From Taudactylus pleione (Eukaryota; Chordata; Amphibia; Anura; Myobatrachidae): a stretch of DNA of 64,000 nucleotides. A program made the position numbers and the translations under genes. The notes beneath the pieces were generated by a model that did no database searches, had not been told where the DNA came from, and saw only the letters and a program-made list of their open reading frames with translations. The stretch is from the NCBI GenBank assembly GCA_031769625.1, contig JAUIMM010000548.1:372001-436000 (forward strand). Reading direction: 5' to 3'. Shown one piece after another: positions 1 through 15,912 of the stretch (position 1 is the first letter of the stretch; every line of letters begins with the position of its first letter).

Positions 1-3000
1 CACTACACACCAGTATATGCCTGCACTACACTCCACAGTATATGCCTGCGTGCACTACACACCACAGTATATGCCTGCGTGCACTACACACCACAGTATA
101 GGCCTGCACTACACACCACAGTATAGTCCTGCACTACACACTACAGTATAGGCCTGCGTGCACTACACACCACAGTATATGCCTGCACTACACACTACAG
201 TATAGGCCTGCGTGCACTACACACCACAGTATATGCCTGCACTACACACCACAGTATATGCCTGCACTACACACCACAGTATAGGCCTGCGTGCCCTACA
301 CACCACAGTATAGGCCTGCACTACACACCACAGTATAGGCCTGCACTACACACTACAGTATAGGCCTGCGTGCACTACACACCACAGTATATCCCTGCAC
401 TACACACCACAGTATAGGCCTGCACTACACACCACAGTATAGGCCTGCACTACACACCACAGTATATGCCTGCGTGCCCTACACACCACAGTATATGCCT
501 GCGTGCCCTACACACCACAGTATATACCTGCACTACACACCACAGTATAGGCCTGCGTGCACTACACACCACAGTATATCCCTGCACTACACACCACAGT
601 ATAGGCCTGCACTACACACCACAGTATAGGCCTGCACTACACACCACAGTATAGGCCTGCACTACACACCACAGTATAGGCCTGCGTGCCCTACACACCA
701 CAGTATATACCTGCACTACACACCACAGTATAGGCCTGCACTACACACCACAGTATATCCCTGCACTACACACCACAGTATAGGCCTGCGTGCACTACAC
801 ACCACAGTATATCCCTGCACTACACACCACAGTATATGCCTGCACTACACACCACAGTATATACCTGCACTACACACCACAGTATAGGCCTGCGTGCACT
901 ACACACCACAGTATAGGCCTGCGTGCACTACACACCACAGTATAGGCCTGCACTACACACCACAGTATAGGCCTGCACTACACACCACAGTATAGGCCTG
1001 CACTACACACCACAGTATAGGCCTGCGTGCACTACACACCACAGTATAGGCCTGCGTGCACTACACACCACAGTATAGGCCTGCGTGCACTACACACCAC
1101 AGTATATACCTGCACTACACACCACAGTATAGGCCTGCATGCACTACACACCAGTATATGCCTGCACTACACTCCACAGTATATGCCTGCGTGCACTACA
1201 CACCACAGTATATGCCTGCGTGCACTACACACCACAGTATAGGCCTGCACTACACACCACAGTATAGTCCTGCACTACACACTACAGTATAGGCCTGCAT
1301 GCACTACACACCACAGTATATGCCTGCACTACACACTACAGTATAGGCCTGCGTGCACTACACACCACAGTATATGCCTGCACTACACACCACAGTATAT
1401 GCCTGCACTACACACCACAGTATAGGCCTGCGTGCCCTACACACCACAGTATAGGCCTGCACTACACACCACAGTATAGGCCTGCACTACACACTACAGT
1501 ATAGGCCTGCGTGCACTACACACCACAGTATATCCCTGCACTACACACCACAGTATAGGCCTGCACTACACACCACAGTATAGGCCTGCACTACACACCA
1601 CAGTATATGCCTGCGTGCCCTACACACCACAGTATATGCCTGCGTGCCCTACACACCACAGTATATACCTGCACTACACACCACAGTATAGGCCTGCGTG
1701 CACTACACACCACAGTATATCCCTGCACTACACACCACAGTATAGGCCTGCACTACACACCACAGTATAGGCCTGCACTACACACCACAGTATAGGCCTG
1801 CACTACACACCACAGTATAGGCCTGCGTGCCCTACACACCACAGTATATACCTGCACTACACACCACAGTATAGGCCTGCACTACACACCACAGTATATC
1901 CCTGCACTACACACCACAGTATAGGCCTGCGTGCACTACACACCACAGTATATCCCTGCACTACACACCACAGTATAGGCCTGCACTACACACCACAGTA
2001 TATACCTGCACTACACACTACAGTATAGGCCTGCGTGCACTACACACCACAGTATATCCCTGCACTACACACCACAGTATAGGCCTGCACTACAGACTAC
2101 AGTATAGGCCTGCACTACACACTACAGTATATGCCTGCGTACACTACACACCACAGTATATACCTGCACTACACACCACAGTATATACCTGCGTGCACTA
2201 CACACCACAGTATATGCCTGCGTGCACTACACACCACAGTATAGGCCTGCACTACACACCACAGTATATACCTGCATGCACTACACACCACAGTATAGGC
2301 CTGCGTGCACTACACACCACAGTATAGGCCTGCGTGCACTACACACCACAGTATAGCCCTGCACTACACACCACAGTATAGGCCTGCACTACACACCACA
2401 GTATATACCTGCATGCACTACACACCACAGTATAGGCCTGCGTGCCCTACACACCACAATATATACCTGCACTACACACCACAGTATAGGCCTGCACCAC
2501 ACACCACAGTATAGGCCTGCACTACACACCACAGTATAGGCCTGCGTGCACTACACACCACAGTATATGCCTGCACTACACACCACAGTATATACCTGCA
2601 CTACATACCACCGTATAGGCCTGCATGCACTACACACCAGTATATGCCTGCACTACACACCACAGTATATGCCTGCGTGCACTACACACCACAGTATAGG
2701 CCTGCGTGCACTACACACCACAGTATAGGCCTGCACTACACACCACAGTATAGGCCTGCACTACACACCACAGTATAGGCCTGCGTGCACTACACACCAC
2801 AGTATAGGCCTGCGTGCACTACACACCACAGTATAGACCTGCACTACACACTACAGTATATGTCTGCACTACACACCACAGTATATACCTGCACTACACA
2901 CTACAGTATAGGCCTGCACTACACACTACAGTATAGGCCTGCACTACACACCACAGTATAGGCATGCACTACACACCACAGTATATACCTGCACTACACA

Positions 3001-6000
3001 CCACAGTATAAACCTGCACTACACACCACAGTATATGCCTGCACTACACACTACAGTATAGGCCTGCGTGCACTACACACCACAGTATAGGCCTGCGTGC
3101 ACTACACACCACAGTATAGGTCTGCACCACACACTACAGTATAGGCCTGCGTGCACTATACACCACAGTATAGGCCTGCACTATACACCACAGTATAGGC
3201 CTGCACTACACACCACAGTATAGGCCTGCACTACACACCACAGTATAGGCCTGCACTACACACCACAGTATAGGCCTGCGTGCACTCCACTCCACAGTAT
3301 AGGCCTGCACTACACACCACAGTATAGGTCTGCACTACACACCACAGTATAGGTCTGCACTACACACCACAGTATAGGCCTGCACTACACACCACAGTAT
3401 AGGCCTGCACTACACACCACAGTATAGGCCTGCGTGCACTACACACCACAGTATAGGCCTGCGTGCACTACACGCCACAGTATAGGCCTGCACTACACGC
3501 CACAGTATAGGCCTGCACTACACGCCACAGTATAGGCCTGCACTACACGCCACAGTATAGGCCTGCACTACACGCCACAGTATAGGCCTGCACTACACGC
3601 CACAGTATAGGCCTGCACTACACGCCACAGTATAGGCCTGCACTACACGCCACAGTATAGGCCTGCCTGCACTACAGGCCACAGTATAGGCCTGCACTAC
3701 ACGCCACAGTATAGGCCTGCACTACACGCCACAGTATAGGCCTGCACTACACGCCACAGTATAGGCCTGCACTACACGCCACAGTATATACCTGCCTGCA
3801 CTACACACCAGTATATGCCTGCACTACACCCCATAGTATATACCTGCACTACACACTACATTATATACCTGCACTACACACTACATTATATACCTGCACT
3901 ACACACCACAGTATAGGCCTGCACTACACACCACAGTATAGGCCTGTGTGCACTACCCACCACAGTATATACCTGCACTACACACCACAGTATAGGCCTG
4001 CGTGCACTACACACCACAGTATAGGCCTGCACTACACACCACAGTATAGGCCTGCGTGCACTACCCACCACAGTATATACCTGCACTACACACCACAGTA
4101 TAGGCCTGCGTGCACTACACACCACAGTATAGGCCTGCGTGCACTACACACCACAGTATATGCCTGCACTACACACCACAGTATATACCTGCACTACACA
4201 CCACAGTATAGGCCTGCGTGCACTACACACCACAGTATAGGCCTGCGTGCACTACACACCACAGTATAGGCCTGCACTACACACCACAGTATAGGCCTGC
4301 ACTACACACCACAGTATAGGCCTGCACTACACACCACAGTATAGGCCTGCGTGCACTACACACCACAGTATAGGCCTGCGTGCACTACACACCACAGTAT
4401 AGGCCTGCGTGCACTACACACCACAGTATATACCTGCACTACACGCCACAGTATAGGCCTGCATGCACTACACACCAGTATATGCCTGCACTACACTCCA
4501 CAGTATATGCCTGCGTGCACTACACACCACAGTATATGCCTGCGTGCACTACACACCACAGTATAGGCCTGCACTACACACCACAGTATAGTCCTGCACT
4601 ACACACTACAGTATAGGCCTGCGTGCACTACACACCACAGTATATGCCTGCACTACACACCACAGTATATGCCTGCACTACACACCACAGTATAGGCCTG
4701 CGTGCCCTACACACCACAGTATAGGCCTGCACTACACACCACAGTATAGGCCTGCACTACACACTACAGTATAGGCCTGCGTGCACTACACACCACAGTA
4801 TATCCCTGCACTACACACCACAGTATAGGCCTGCACTACACACCACAGTATAGGCCTGCACTACACACCACAGTATATGCCTGCGTGCCCTACACACCAC
4901 AGTATATGCCTGCGTGCCCTACACACCACAGTATATACCTGCACTACACACCACAGTATAGGCCTGCGTGCCCTACACACCACAATATATACCTGCACTA
5001 CACACCACAGTATAGGCCTGCACCACACACCACAGTATAGGCCTGCACTACACACCACAGTATAGGCCTGCGTGCACTACACACCACAGTATATGCCTGC
5101 ACTACACACCACAGTATATACCTGCACTACATACCACCGTATAGGCCTGCATGCACTACACACCAGTATATGCCTGCACTACACACCACAGTATATGCCT
5201 GCGTGCACTACACACCACAGTATAGGCCTGCGTGCACTACACACCACAGTATAGGCCTGCACTACACACCACAGTATAGGCCTGCACTACACACCACAGT
5301 ATAGGCCTGCGTGCACTACACACCACAGTATAGGCCTGCGTGCACTACACACCACAGTATAGACCTGCACTACACACTACAGTATATGTCTGCACTACAC
5401 ACCACAGTATATACCTGCACTACACACTACAGTATAGGCCTGCACTACACACTACAGTATAGGCCTGCACTACACACCACAGTATAGGCATGCACTACAC
5501 ACCACAGTATATACCTGCACTACACACCACAGTATATACCTGCACTACACACCACAGTATATGCCTGCACTACACACTACAGTATAGGCCTGCGTGCACT
5601 ACACACCACAGTATAGGCCTGCGTGCACTACACACCACAGTATAGGTCTGCACCACACACTACAGTATAGGCCTGCGTGCACTATACACCACAGTATAGG
5701 CCTGCACTATACACCACAGTATAGGCCTGCACTACACACCACAGTATAGGCCTGCACTACACACCACAGTATAGGCCTGCACTACACACCACAGTATAGG
5801 CCTGCGTGCACTCCACTCCACAGTATAGGCCTGCACTACACACCACAGTATAGGTCTGCACTACACACCACAGTATAGGTCTGCACTACACACCACAGTA
5901 TAGGCCTGCACTACACACCACAGTATAGGCCTGCACTACACACCACAGTATAGGCCTGCGTGCACTACACACCACAGTATAGGCCTGCGTGCACTACACG

Positions 6001-9000
6001 CCACAGTATAGGCCTGCACTACACGCCACAGTATAGGCCTGCACTACACGCCACAGTATAGGCCTGCACTACACGCCACAGTATAGGCCTGCACTACACG
6101 CCACAGTATAGGCCTGCACTACACGCCACAGTATAGGCCTGCACTACACGCCACAGTATAGGCCTGCACTACACGCCACAGTATAGGCCTGCCTGCACTA
6201 CAGGCCACAGTATAGGCCTGCACTACACGCCACAGTATAGGCCTGCACTACACGCCACAGTATAGGCCTGCACTACACGCCACAGTATAGGCCTGCACTA
6301 CACGCCACAGTATATACCTGCCTGCACTACACACCAGTATATGCCTGCACTACACCCCATAGTATATACCTGCACTACACACTACATTATATACCTGCAC
6401 TACACACTACATTATATACCTGCACTACACACCACAGTATAGGCCTGCACTACACACCACAGTATAGGCCTGCGTGCACTACCCACCACAGTATATACCT
6501 GCACTACACACCACAGTATAGGCCTGCGTGCACTACACACCACAGTATAGGCCTGCACTACACACCACAGTATAGGCCTGCGTGCACTACCCACCACAGT
6601 ATATACCTGCACTACACACCACAGTATAGGCCTGCGTGCACTACACACCACAGTATAGGCCTGCGTGCACTACACACCACAGTATATGCCTGCACTACAC
6701 ACCACAGTATATACCTGCACTACACACCACAGTATAGGCCTGCGTGCACTACACACCACAGTATAGGCCTGCGTGCACTACACACCACAGTATAGGCCTG
6801 CACTACACACCACAGTATAGGCCTGCACTACACACCACAGTATAGGCCTGCACTACACACCACAGTATAGGCCTGCGTGCACTACACACCACAGTATAGG
6901 CCTGCGTGCACTACACACCACAGTATAGGCCTGCGTGCACTACACACCACAGTATATACCTGCACTACACGCCACAGTATAGGCCTGCATGCACTACACA
7001 CCAGTATATGCCTGCACTACACTCCACAGTATATGCCTGCGTGCACTACACACCACAGTATATGCCTGCGTGCACTACACACCACAGTATAGGCCTGCAC
7101 TACACACCACAGTATAGTCCTGCACTACACACTACAGTATAGGCCTGCGTGCACTACACACCACAGTATATGCCTGCACTACACACTACAGTATAGGCCT
7201 GCGTGCACTACACACCACAGTATATGCCTGCACTACACACCACAGTATATGCCTGCACTACACACCACAGTATAGGCCTGCGTGCCCTACACACCACAGT
7301 ATAGGCCTGCACTACACACCACAGTATAGGCCTGCACTACACACTACAGTATAGGCCTGCGTGCACTACACACCACAGTATATCCCTGCACTACACACCA
7401 CAGTATAGGCCTGCACTACACACCACAGTATAGGCCTGCACTACACACCACAGTATATGCCTGCGTGCCCTACACACCACAGTATATGCCTGCGTGCCCT
7501 ACACACCACAGTATATACCTGCACTACACACCACAGTATAGGCCTGCGTGCCCTACACACCACAATATATACCTGCACTACACACCACAGTATAGGCCTG
7601 CACCACACACCACAGTATAGGCCTGCACTACACACCACAGTATAGGCCTGCGTGCACTACACACCACAGTATATGCCTGCACTACACACCACAGTATATA
7701 CCTGCACTACATACCACCGTATAGGCCTGCATGCACTACACACCAGTATATGCCTGCACTACACACCACAGTATATGCCTGCGTGCACTACACACCACAG
7801 TATAGGCCTGCGTGCACTACACACCACAGTATAGGCCTGCACTACACACCACAGTATAGGCCTGCACTACACACCACAGTATAGGCCTGCGTGCACTACA
7901 CACCACAGTATAGGCCTGCGTGCACTACACACCACAGTATAGACCTGCACTACACACTACAGTATATGTCTGCACTACACACCACAGTATATACCTGCAC
8001 TACACACTACAGTATAGGCCTGCACTACACACTACAGTATAGGCCTGCACTACACACCACAGTATAGGCATGCACTACACACCACAGTATATACCTGCAC
8101 TACACACCACAGTATATACCTGCACTACACACCACAGTATATGCCTGCACTACACACTACAGTATAGGCCTGCGTGCACTACACACCACAGTATAGGCCT
8201 GCGTGCACTACACACCACAGTATAGGTCTGCACCACACACTACAGTATAGGCCTGCGTGCACTATACACCACAGTATAGGCCTGCACTATACACCACAGT
8301 ATAGGCCTGCACTACACACCACAGTATAGGCCTGCACTACACACCACAGTATAGGCCTGCACTACACACCACAGTATAGGCCTGCGTGCACTCCACTCCA
8401 CAGTATAGGCCTGCACTACACACCACAGTATAGGTCTGCACTACACACCACAGTATAGGTCTGCACTACACACCACAGTATAGGCCTGCACTACACACCA
8501 CAGTATAGGCCTGCACTACACACCACAGTATAGGCCTGCGTGCACTACACACCACAGTATAGGCCTGCGTGCACTACACGCCACAGTATAGGCCTGCACT
8601 ACACGCCACAGTATAGGCCTGCACTACACGCCACAGTATAGGCCTGCACTACACGCCACAGTATAGGCCTGCACTACACGCCACAGTATAGGCCTGCACT
8701 ACACGCCACAGTATAGGCCTGCACTACACGCCACAGTATAGGCCTGCACTACACGCCACAGTATAGGCCTGCCTGCACTACAGGCCACAGTATAGGCCTG
8801 CACTACACGCCACAGTATAGGCCTGCACTACACGCCACAGTATAGGCCTGCACTACACGCCACAGTATAGGCCTGCACTACACGCCACAGTATATACCTG
8901 CCTGCACTACACACCAGTATATGCCTGCACTACACCCCATAGTATATACCTGCACTACACACTACATTATATACCTGCACTACACACTACATTATATACC

Positions 9001-12000
9001 TGCACTACACACCACAGTATAGGCCTGCACTACACACCACAGTATAGGCCTGCGTGCACTACCCACCACAGTATATACCTGCACTACACACCACAGTATA
9101 GGCCTGCGTGCACTACACACCACAGTATAGGCCTGCACTACACACCACAGTATAGGCCTGCGTGCACTACCCACCACAGTATATACCTGCACTACACACC
9201 ACAGTATAGGCCTGCGTGCACTACACACCACAGTATAGGCCTGCGTGCACTACACACCACAGTATATGCCTGCACTACACACCACAGTATATACCTGCAC
9301 TACACACCACAGTATAGGCCTGCGTGCACTACACACCACAGTATAGGCCTGCGTGCACTACACACCACAGTATAGGCCTGCACTACACACCACAGTATAG
9401 GCCTGCACTACACACCACAGTATAGGCCTGCACTACACACCACAGTATAGGCCTGCGTGCACTACACACCACAGTATAGGCCTGCGTGCACTACACACCA
9501 CAGTATAGGCCTGCGTGCACTACACACCACAGTATATACCTGCACTACACGCCACAGTATAGGCCTGCATGCACTACACACCAGTATATGCCTGCACTAC
9601 ACTCCACAGTATATGCCTGCGTGCACTACACACCACAGTATATGCCTGCGTGCACTACACACCACAGTATAGGCCTGCACTACACACCACAGTATAGTCC
9701 TGCACTACACACTACAGTATAGGCCTGCGTGCACTACACACCACAGTATATGCCTGCACTACACACTACAGTATAGGCCTGCGTGCACTACACACCACAG
9801 TATATGCCTGCACTACACACCACAGTATATGCCTGCACTACACACCACAGTATAGGCCTGCGTGCCCTACACACCACAGTATAGGCCTGCACTACACACC
9901 ACAGTATAGGCCTGCACTACACACTACAGTATAGGCCTGCGTGCACTACACACCACAGTATATCCCTGCACTACACACCACAGTATAGGCCTGCACTACA
10001 CACCACAGTATAGGCCTGCACTACACACCACAGTATATGCCTGCGTGCCCTACACACCACAGTATATGCCTGCGTGCCCTACACACCACAGTATATACCT
10101 GCACTACACACCACAGTATAGGCCTGCGTGCTCTACACACCACAGTATATCCCTGCACTACACACCACAGTATAGGCCTGCACTACACACCACAGTATAG
10201 GCCTGCACTACACACTACAGTATAGGCCTGCACTACACACCACAGTATAGGCCTGCGTGCCCTACACACCACAGTATATACCTGCACTACACACCACAGT
10301 ATAGGCCTGCACTACACACCACAGTATATCCCTGCACTACACACCACAGTATAGGCCTGCGTGCACTACACACCACAGTATATCCCTGCACTACACACCA
10401 CAGTATAGGCCTGCACTACACACCACAGTATATACCTGCACTACACACTACAGTATAGGCCTGCGTGCACTACACACCACAGTATATCCCTGCACTACAC
10501 ACCACAGTATAGGCCTGCACTACAGACTACAGTATAGGCCTGCACTACACACTACAGTATATGCCTGCGTACACTACACACCACAGTATATACCTGCACT
10601 ACACACCACAGTATATACCTGCGTGCACTACACACCACAGTATATGCCTGCGTGCACTACACACCACAGTATAGGCCTGCACTACACACCACAGTATATA
10701 CCTGCATGCACTACACACCACAGTATAGGCCTGCGTGCACTACACACCACAGTATAGGCCTGCGTGCACTACACACCACAGTATAGGCCTGCACTACACA
10801 CCACAGTATAGGCCTGCACTACACACCACAGTATATACCTGCATGCACTACACACCACAGTATAGGCCTGCGTGCCCTACACACCACAATATATACCTGC
10901 ACTACACACCACAGTATAGGCCTGCACCACACACCACAGTATAGGCCTGCACTACACACCACAGTATAGGCCTGCGTGCACTACACACCACAGTATATGC
11001 CTGCACTACACACCACAGTATATACCTGCACTACATACCACCGTATAGGCCTGCATGCACTACACACCAGTATATGCCTGCACTACACACCACAGTATAT
11101 GCCTGCGTGCACTACACACCACAGTATAGGCCTGCGTGCACTACACACCACAGTATAGGCCTGCACTACACACCACAGTATAGGCCTGCACTACACACCA
11201 CAGTATAGGCCTGCGTGCACTACACACCACAGTATAGGCCTGCGTGCACTACACACCACAGTATAGACCTGCACTACACACTACAGTATATGTCTGCACT
11301 ACACACCACAGTATATACCTGCACTACACACTACAGTATAGGCCTGCACTACACACTACAGTATAGGCCTGCACTACACACCACAGTATAGGCATGCACT
11401 ACACACCACAGTATATACCTGCACTACACACCACAGTATATACCTGCACTACACACCACAGTATATGCCTGCACTACACACTACAGTATAGGCCTGCGTG
11501 CACTACACACCACAGTATAGGCCTGCGTGCACTACACACCACAGTATAGGTCTGCACCACACACTACAGTATAGGCCTGCGTGCACTATACACCACAGTA
11601 TAGGCCTGCACTATACACCACAGTATAGGCCTGCACTACACACCACAGTATAGGCCTGCACTACACACCACAGTATAGGCCTGCACTACACACCACAGTA
11701 TAGGCCTGCGTGCACTCCACTCCACAGTATAGGCCTGCACTACACACCACAGTATAGGTCTGCACTACACACCACAGTATAGGTCTGCACTACACACCAC
11801 AGTATAGGCCTGCACTACACACCACAGTATAGGCCTGCACTACACACCACAGTATAGGCCTGCGTGCACTACACACCACAGTATAGGCCTGCGTGCACTA
11901 CACGCCACAGTATAGGCCTGCACTACACGCCACAGTATAGGCCTGCACTACACGCCACAGTATAGGCCTGCACTACACGCCACAGTATAGGCCTGCACTA

Positions 12001-14597
12001 CACGCCACAGTATAGGCCTGCACTACACGCCACAGTATAGGCCTGCACTACACGCCACAGTATAGGCCTGCACTACACGCCACAGTATAGGCCTGCACTG
12101 CACGCCACAGTATAGGCCTGCCTGCACTACAGGCCACAGTATAGGCCTGCACTACACGCCACAGTATAGGCCTGCACTACACGCCACAGTATAGGCCTGC
12201 ACTACACGCCACAGTATAGGCCTGCACTACACGCCACAGTATATACCTGCCTGCACTACACACCAGTATATGCCTGCACTACACCCCATAGTATATACCT
12301 GCACTACACACTACATTATATACCTGCACTACACACTACATTATATACCTGCACTACACACCACAGTATATACCTGCACTACACCCCACAGTATATACCT
12401 GAACTACACACCATAGTATATGCCTGCGTGCACTACACACCACAGTATATACCTGCACTACACACCACAGTATAGGCCTGCACTACACCCCACAGTATAT
12501 ACCTGAACTACACACCATAGTATATGCCTGCGTGCACTACACACCACAGTATAGGCCTGCACTACACACCACAGTATAGGCCTGCGTGCACTACACACCA
12601 CAGTATAGGCCTGCGTGCACTACACACCACAGTATATACCTGCACTACACACCACAGTATATACCTGCACTACACACCACAGTATAGGCCTGCGTGCACT
12701 ACACACCACAGTATAGGCCTGCACTACACACCACAGTATATGCCTGCACTACACACCACAGTATAGGCCTGCGTGCACTACACACCACAGTATAGGCCTG
12801 CGTGCACTACACACCACAGTATAGACCTGCACTACACACTACAGTATATGTCTGCACTACACACCACAGTATATACCTGCACTACACACTACAGTATAGG
12901 CCTGCACTACACACTACAGTATAGGCCTGCACTACACACCACAGTATAGGCATGCACTACACACCACAGTATATACCTGCACTACACACCACAGTATATA
13001 CCTGCACTACACACCACAGTATATGCCTGCACTACACACTACAGTATAGGCCTGCGTGCACTACACACCACAGTATAGGCCTGCGTGCACTACACACCAC
13101 AGTATAGGTCTGCACCACACACTACAGTATAGGCCTGCGTGCACTATACACCACAGTATAGGCCTGCACTATACACCACAGTATAGGCCTGCACTACACA
13201 CCACAGTATAGGCCTACACTACACACCACAATATAGGCCTGCACTACACACCACAGTATAGGCCTGCGTGCACTCCACTCCACAGTATAGGCCTGCACTA
13301 CACACCACAGTATAGGTCTGCACTACACACCACAGTATAGGTCTGCACTACACACCACAGTATAGGCCTGCACTACACACCACAGTATAGGCCTGCACTA
13401 CACACCACAGTATAGGCCTGCGTGCACTACACACCACAGTATAGGCCTGCGTGCACTACACGCCACAGTATAGGCCTGCACTACACGCCACAGTATAGGC
13501 CTGCACTACACGCCACAGTATAGGCCTGCACTACACGCCACAGTATAGGCCTGCACTACACGCCACAGTATAGGCCTGCACTACACGCCACAGTATAGGC
13601 CTGCACTACACGCCACAGTATAGGCCTGCCTGCACTACAGGCCACAGTATAGGCCTGCACTACACGCCACAGTATAGGCCTGCACTACACGCCACAGTAT
13701 AGGCCTGCACTACACGCCACAGTATAGGCCTGCACTACACGCCACAGTATATACCTGCCTGCACTACACACCAGTATATGCCTGCACTACACCCCATAGT
13801 ATATACCTGCACTACACACTACATTATATACCTGCACTACACACTACATTATATACCTGCACTACACACCACAGTATATACCTGCACTACACCCCACAGT
13901 ATATACCTGAACTACACACCATAGTATATGCCTGCGTGCACTACACACCACAGTATATACCTGCACTACACACCACAGTATAGGCCTGCACTACACCCCA
14001 CAGTATATACCTGAACTACACACCATAGTATATGCCTGCGTGCACTACACACCACAGTATAGGCCTGCACTACACACCACAGTATAGGCCTGCACTACAG
14101 ACTACAGTATAGGCCTGCGTGCACTACACACCACAGTATAGGCCTGCGTGCACTACACACCACAGTATATACCTGCACTACACACCACAGTATATACCTG
14201 CACTACACACCACAGTATAGGCCTGCGTGCACTACACACCACAGTATAGGCCTGCACTACACACCACAGTATATGCCTGCACTACATACTGCAGTATAGG
14301 CCTACACTACGCACTACACACCACAGTATAGGCCTGCACTGCACACCACAGTATATGCCTACACTACACACCACAGTATATGCCTGCACTACACACCACA
14401 GTATAGGCCTGCACTACACACCACAGTATAGGCCTGCGTGCACTACACACCACAGTATATACCTGCACTACACACTACAGTATATACCTGCACTACACAC
14501 TACAGTATATACCTGCAGTACACACCACAGTATATACCTGCACTACACACCACAGTATATGCCTGCACTACACACCACAGTATATGCCTGCGTGCTG
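1..14597. repeat. Minisatellite array A, 25/29-bp units
   Basis: The whole stretch is a head-to-tail array of a 25-bp unit (core CTACACACCACAGTATAGG preceded by CCTGCA) mixed with a 29-bp form that carries an extra GTGC after CCTGC. Variants replace AGG by ATG, ATA or ATC after CAGTAT, and replace ACACC by ACGCC or ACACT. The left end runs off the window; the right end is abrupt at about 14,597, where non-repeat sequence begins. Short open frames rich in His, Thr and Tyr occur on both strands, but they are translations of the repeat unit and not genes. There are no spacers, so it is not a CRISPR array. Confidence 0.97.
2305..13750. repeat. Higher-order repeat within array A (about 2.5-2.6 kb)
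   Basis: Strings of variant units recur in the same order. A landmark variant (TATAGACCTGC followed by TATATGTCTGC) sits near 2,832, 5,358, 7,938, 11,262 and 12,822, giving spacings of 2,526, 2,580, 3,324 and 1,560 bp. The 2,526 and 2,580 forms differ by exactly one 25-bp plus one 29-bp unit. Each of these copies contains a run of ACGCC-type units (about 3,470-3,785, 5,995-6,310, 8,575-8,890, 11,895-12,240 and 13,455-13,745). A separate direct duplication of 1,141 bp links 466 with 1,607. Copies look nearly identical, pointing to recent unequal exchange. Confidence 0.9.
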
Positions 14598-15555
14598 CTT
14601 TGCAAATTCCGTCCACTGCTGAATCACCCCCATAGTGTAATATAATATAAAACTGCCAGCTAAATAGGAATATACGTAAATGAATGTGTGCTTGATTGCT
14701 GTCACGTTGTCCCATGTTGCATTACGTCATAGTGGTAGCTGCAGCAAGTGTCACATTCCCTCCTTCTGTAGAGACAATAGGATTCTTATCCCAGTGTGTC
14801 CCCAGCGCTTGTTTACATACACTCTGTTCCCACCCGGACTCCGCAGCCAATCAGAGGACACAGCTGCTGACCAGGGAACATGGCTCCAGTGCCACCGTCT
14901 CAGTACAAAGTTCACATCTCCACACAGCGGAAAATTACCAGCTCCTCAGCTGCTGACCCTCAGCCCTGCTTCAGTGGAAAAGATGGAGGCTTCACTCCGT
15001 CTATTGGGAACTGCAGCTCCCTGTCTGTCCTTTATTACACTGCGCCAACCAAGCTGCCGCAAATCCACCGTGGAAGTATGGGTGGCAGGGTACACGGGTA
15101 CAGAGGGAATACCACACTGGGTGGGATAAAGGATTGGACATATATATCATTATTATATACCCCTCTGAGTATACTGTAGGGTGGTGGGTACCTGCCAGTA
15201 TCTCAGATGAGGACAGGCTGACCTGCGTCTGGTCCCCTGATCCCCCAACCTAAACCTCCGACCGGCTTCTTCCTCAGCAATGTCCGTGTATTACTACAAA
15301 GTAACCCGTGATAGTCCTACTCCTGCTGTTACCTCAGGATGGCAAAAAAAGAGATGAAATAAACGCTTTATACCGTAAATAAGGCAGCTAAAGGACTGGC
15401 ATTCCGCCATAGACAGCAATGGCTGCAGTTCCCCCACTGGTGGTACTCCTAGTGAGCATCTCATGAGGTGACTGGCAGATTAATAAAGGCGTTCTCAGGA
15501 AGCATCTCACAAGGAGAGACACATTCTCTAAAAACGGAGACGTTCATGAGGAGTC
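14598..15555. other. Unique-looking DNA between arrays A and B
   Basis: There is no tandem structure here. A CCAAT-like box (AGCCAATCAG) lies near 14,845, followed by an ATG at 14,880 that opens a 99-codon plus-strand frame ending at 15,179. A second overlapping frame (14,680-15,129, 149 codons) is also open. Neither translation resembles a protein family I know, and composition is ordinary. A first coding exon cannot be excluded, but nothing in the sequence demands it. The last few hundred bases (15,180-15,555) show nothing I recognise. Confidence 0.4.
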
Positions 15556-15624
15556 ATCCTTGTGAAATGGTGGTACTCCCAGTGACAGAAGGGGAGACAG
15601 TAAGGTAATGGAGGTACTCCGAGT

Positions 15625-15775
15625 CAGGGGAGTAACTAGGTATATGAAGGCCCTATAGCAAAAGTCTGTAAGGGCCCATATGTACCACCCAAAGGTGAAA
15701 AATTTATCTAACACATGTAACTCTGACCCCTCCCCCCTTAGCTCTGGGCCCATAGCAGCTGCACCCTTTACACAT
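15625..15775. mobile_element. Possible degraded element fragment in array B
   Basis: Non-repeat sequence interrupts the first array B units. It contains GGGAGTAACTAGGTAT at one side and GGGCCCATAGCAGCTGCACC at the other, a pairing seen in degraded short elements of amphibian genomes as far as I recall. No clear terminal inverted repeats or target duplication could be defined, so class and limits are uncertain. Confidence 0.3.
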
Positions 15776-15912
15776 ATGGTAGTAATGTCCATGCTCCTAC
15801 ACCTATGGTAGTAATGTCCATGCTCCTACACATATGGTAGTAATGTCCATGCTCCTACACCTATGGTAGTAATGTCCATGCTCCTACACCTATGGTAGTA
15901 ATGTCCATGCTT
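15775..15912. repeat. 29-bp tandem repeat, about 5 copies
   Basis: Five near-identical 29-bp units (TATGGTAGTAATGTCC then ATGCTCCTACACC) lie between the interrupting fragment and the main body of array B. Only one position (ACACC or ACACA) varies. Confidence 0.9.

Noticed and set aside
1..14597. CRISPR-like direct repeats
   Set aside because: Units are contiguous with no unique spacers and vary in length; this is a minisatellite in a eukaryotic context.
466..14645. Many 60-107 codon frames rich in HYTPQY or THHSI words
   Set aside because: They are translations of the 25/29-bp unit, appear in several frames and strands, and have no independent coding signal.
15544..15792. 82-codon minus-strand frame
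   Set aside because: It runs across the boundary between degraded array B units and an unrelated insert; no family match.
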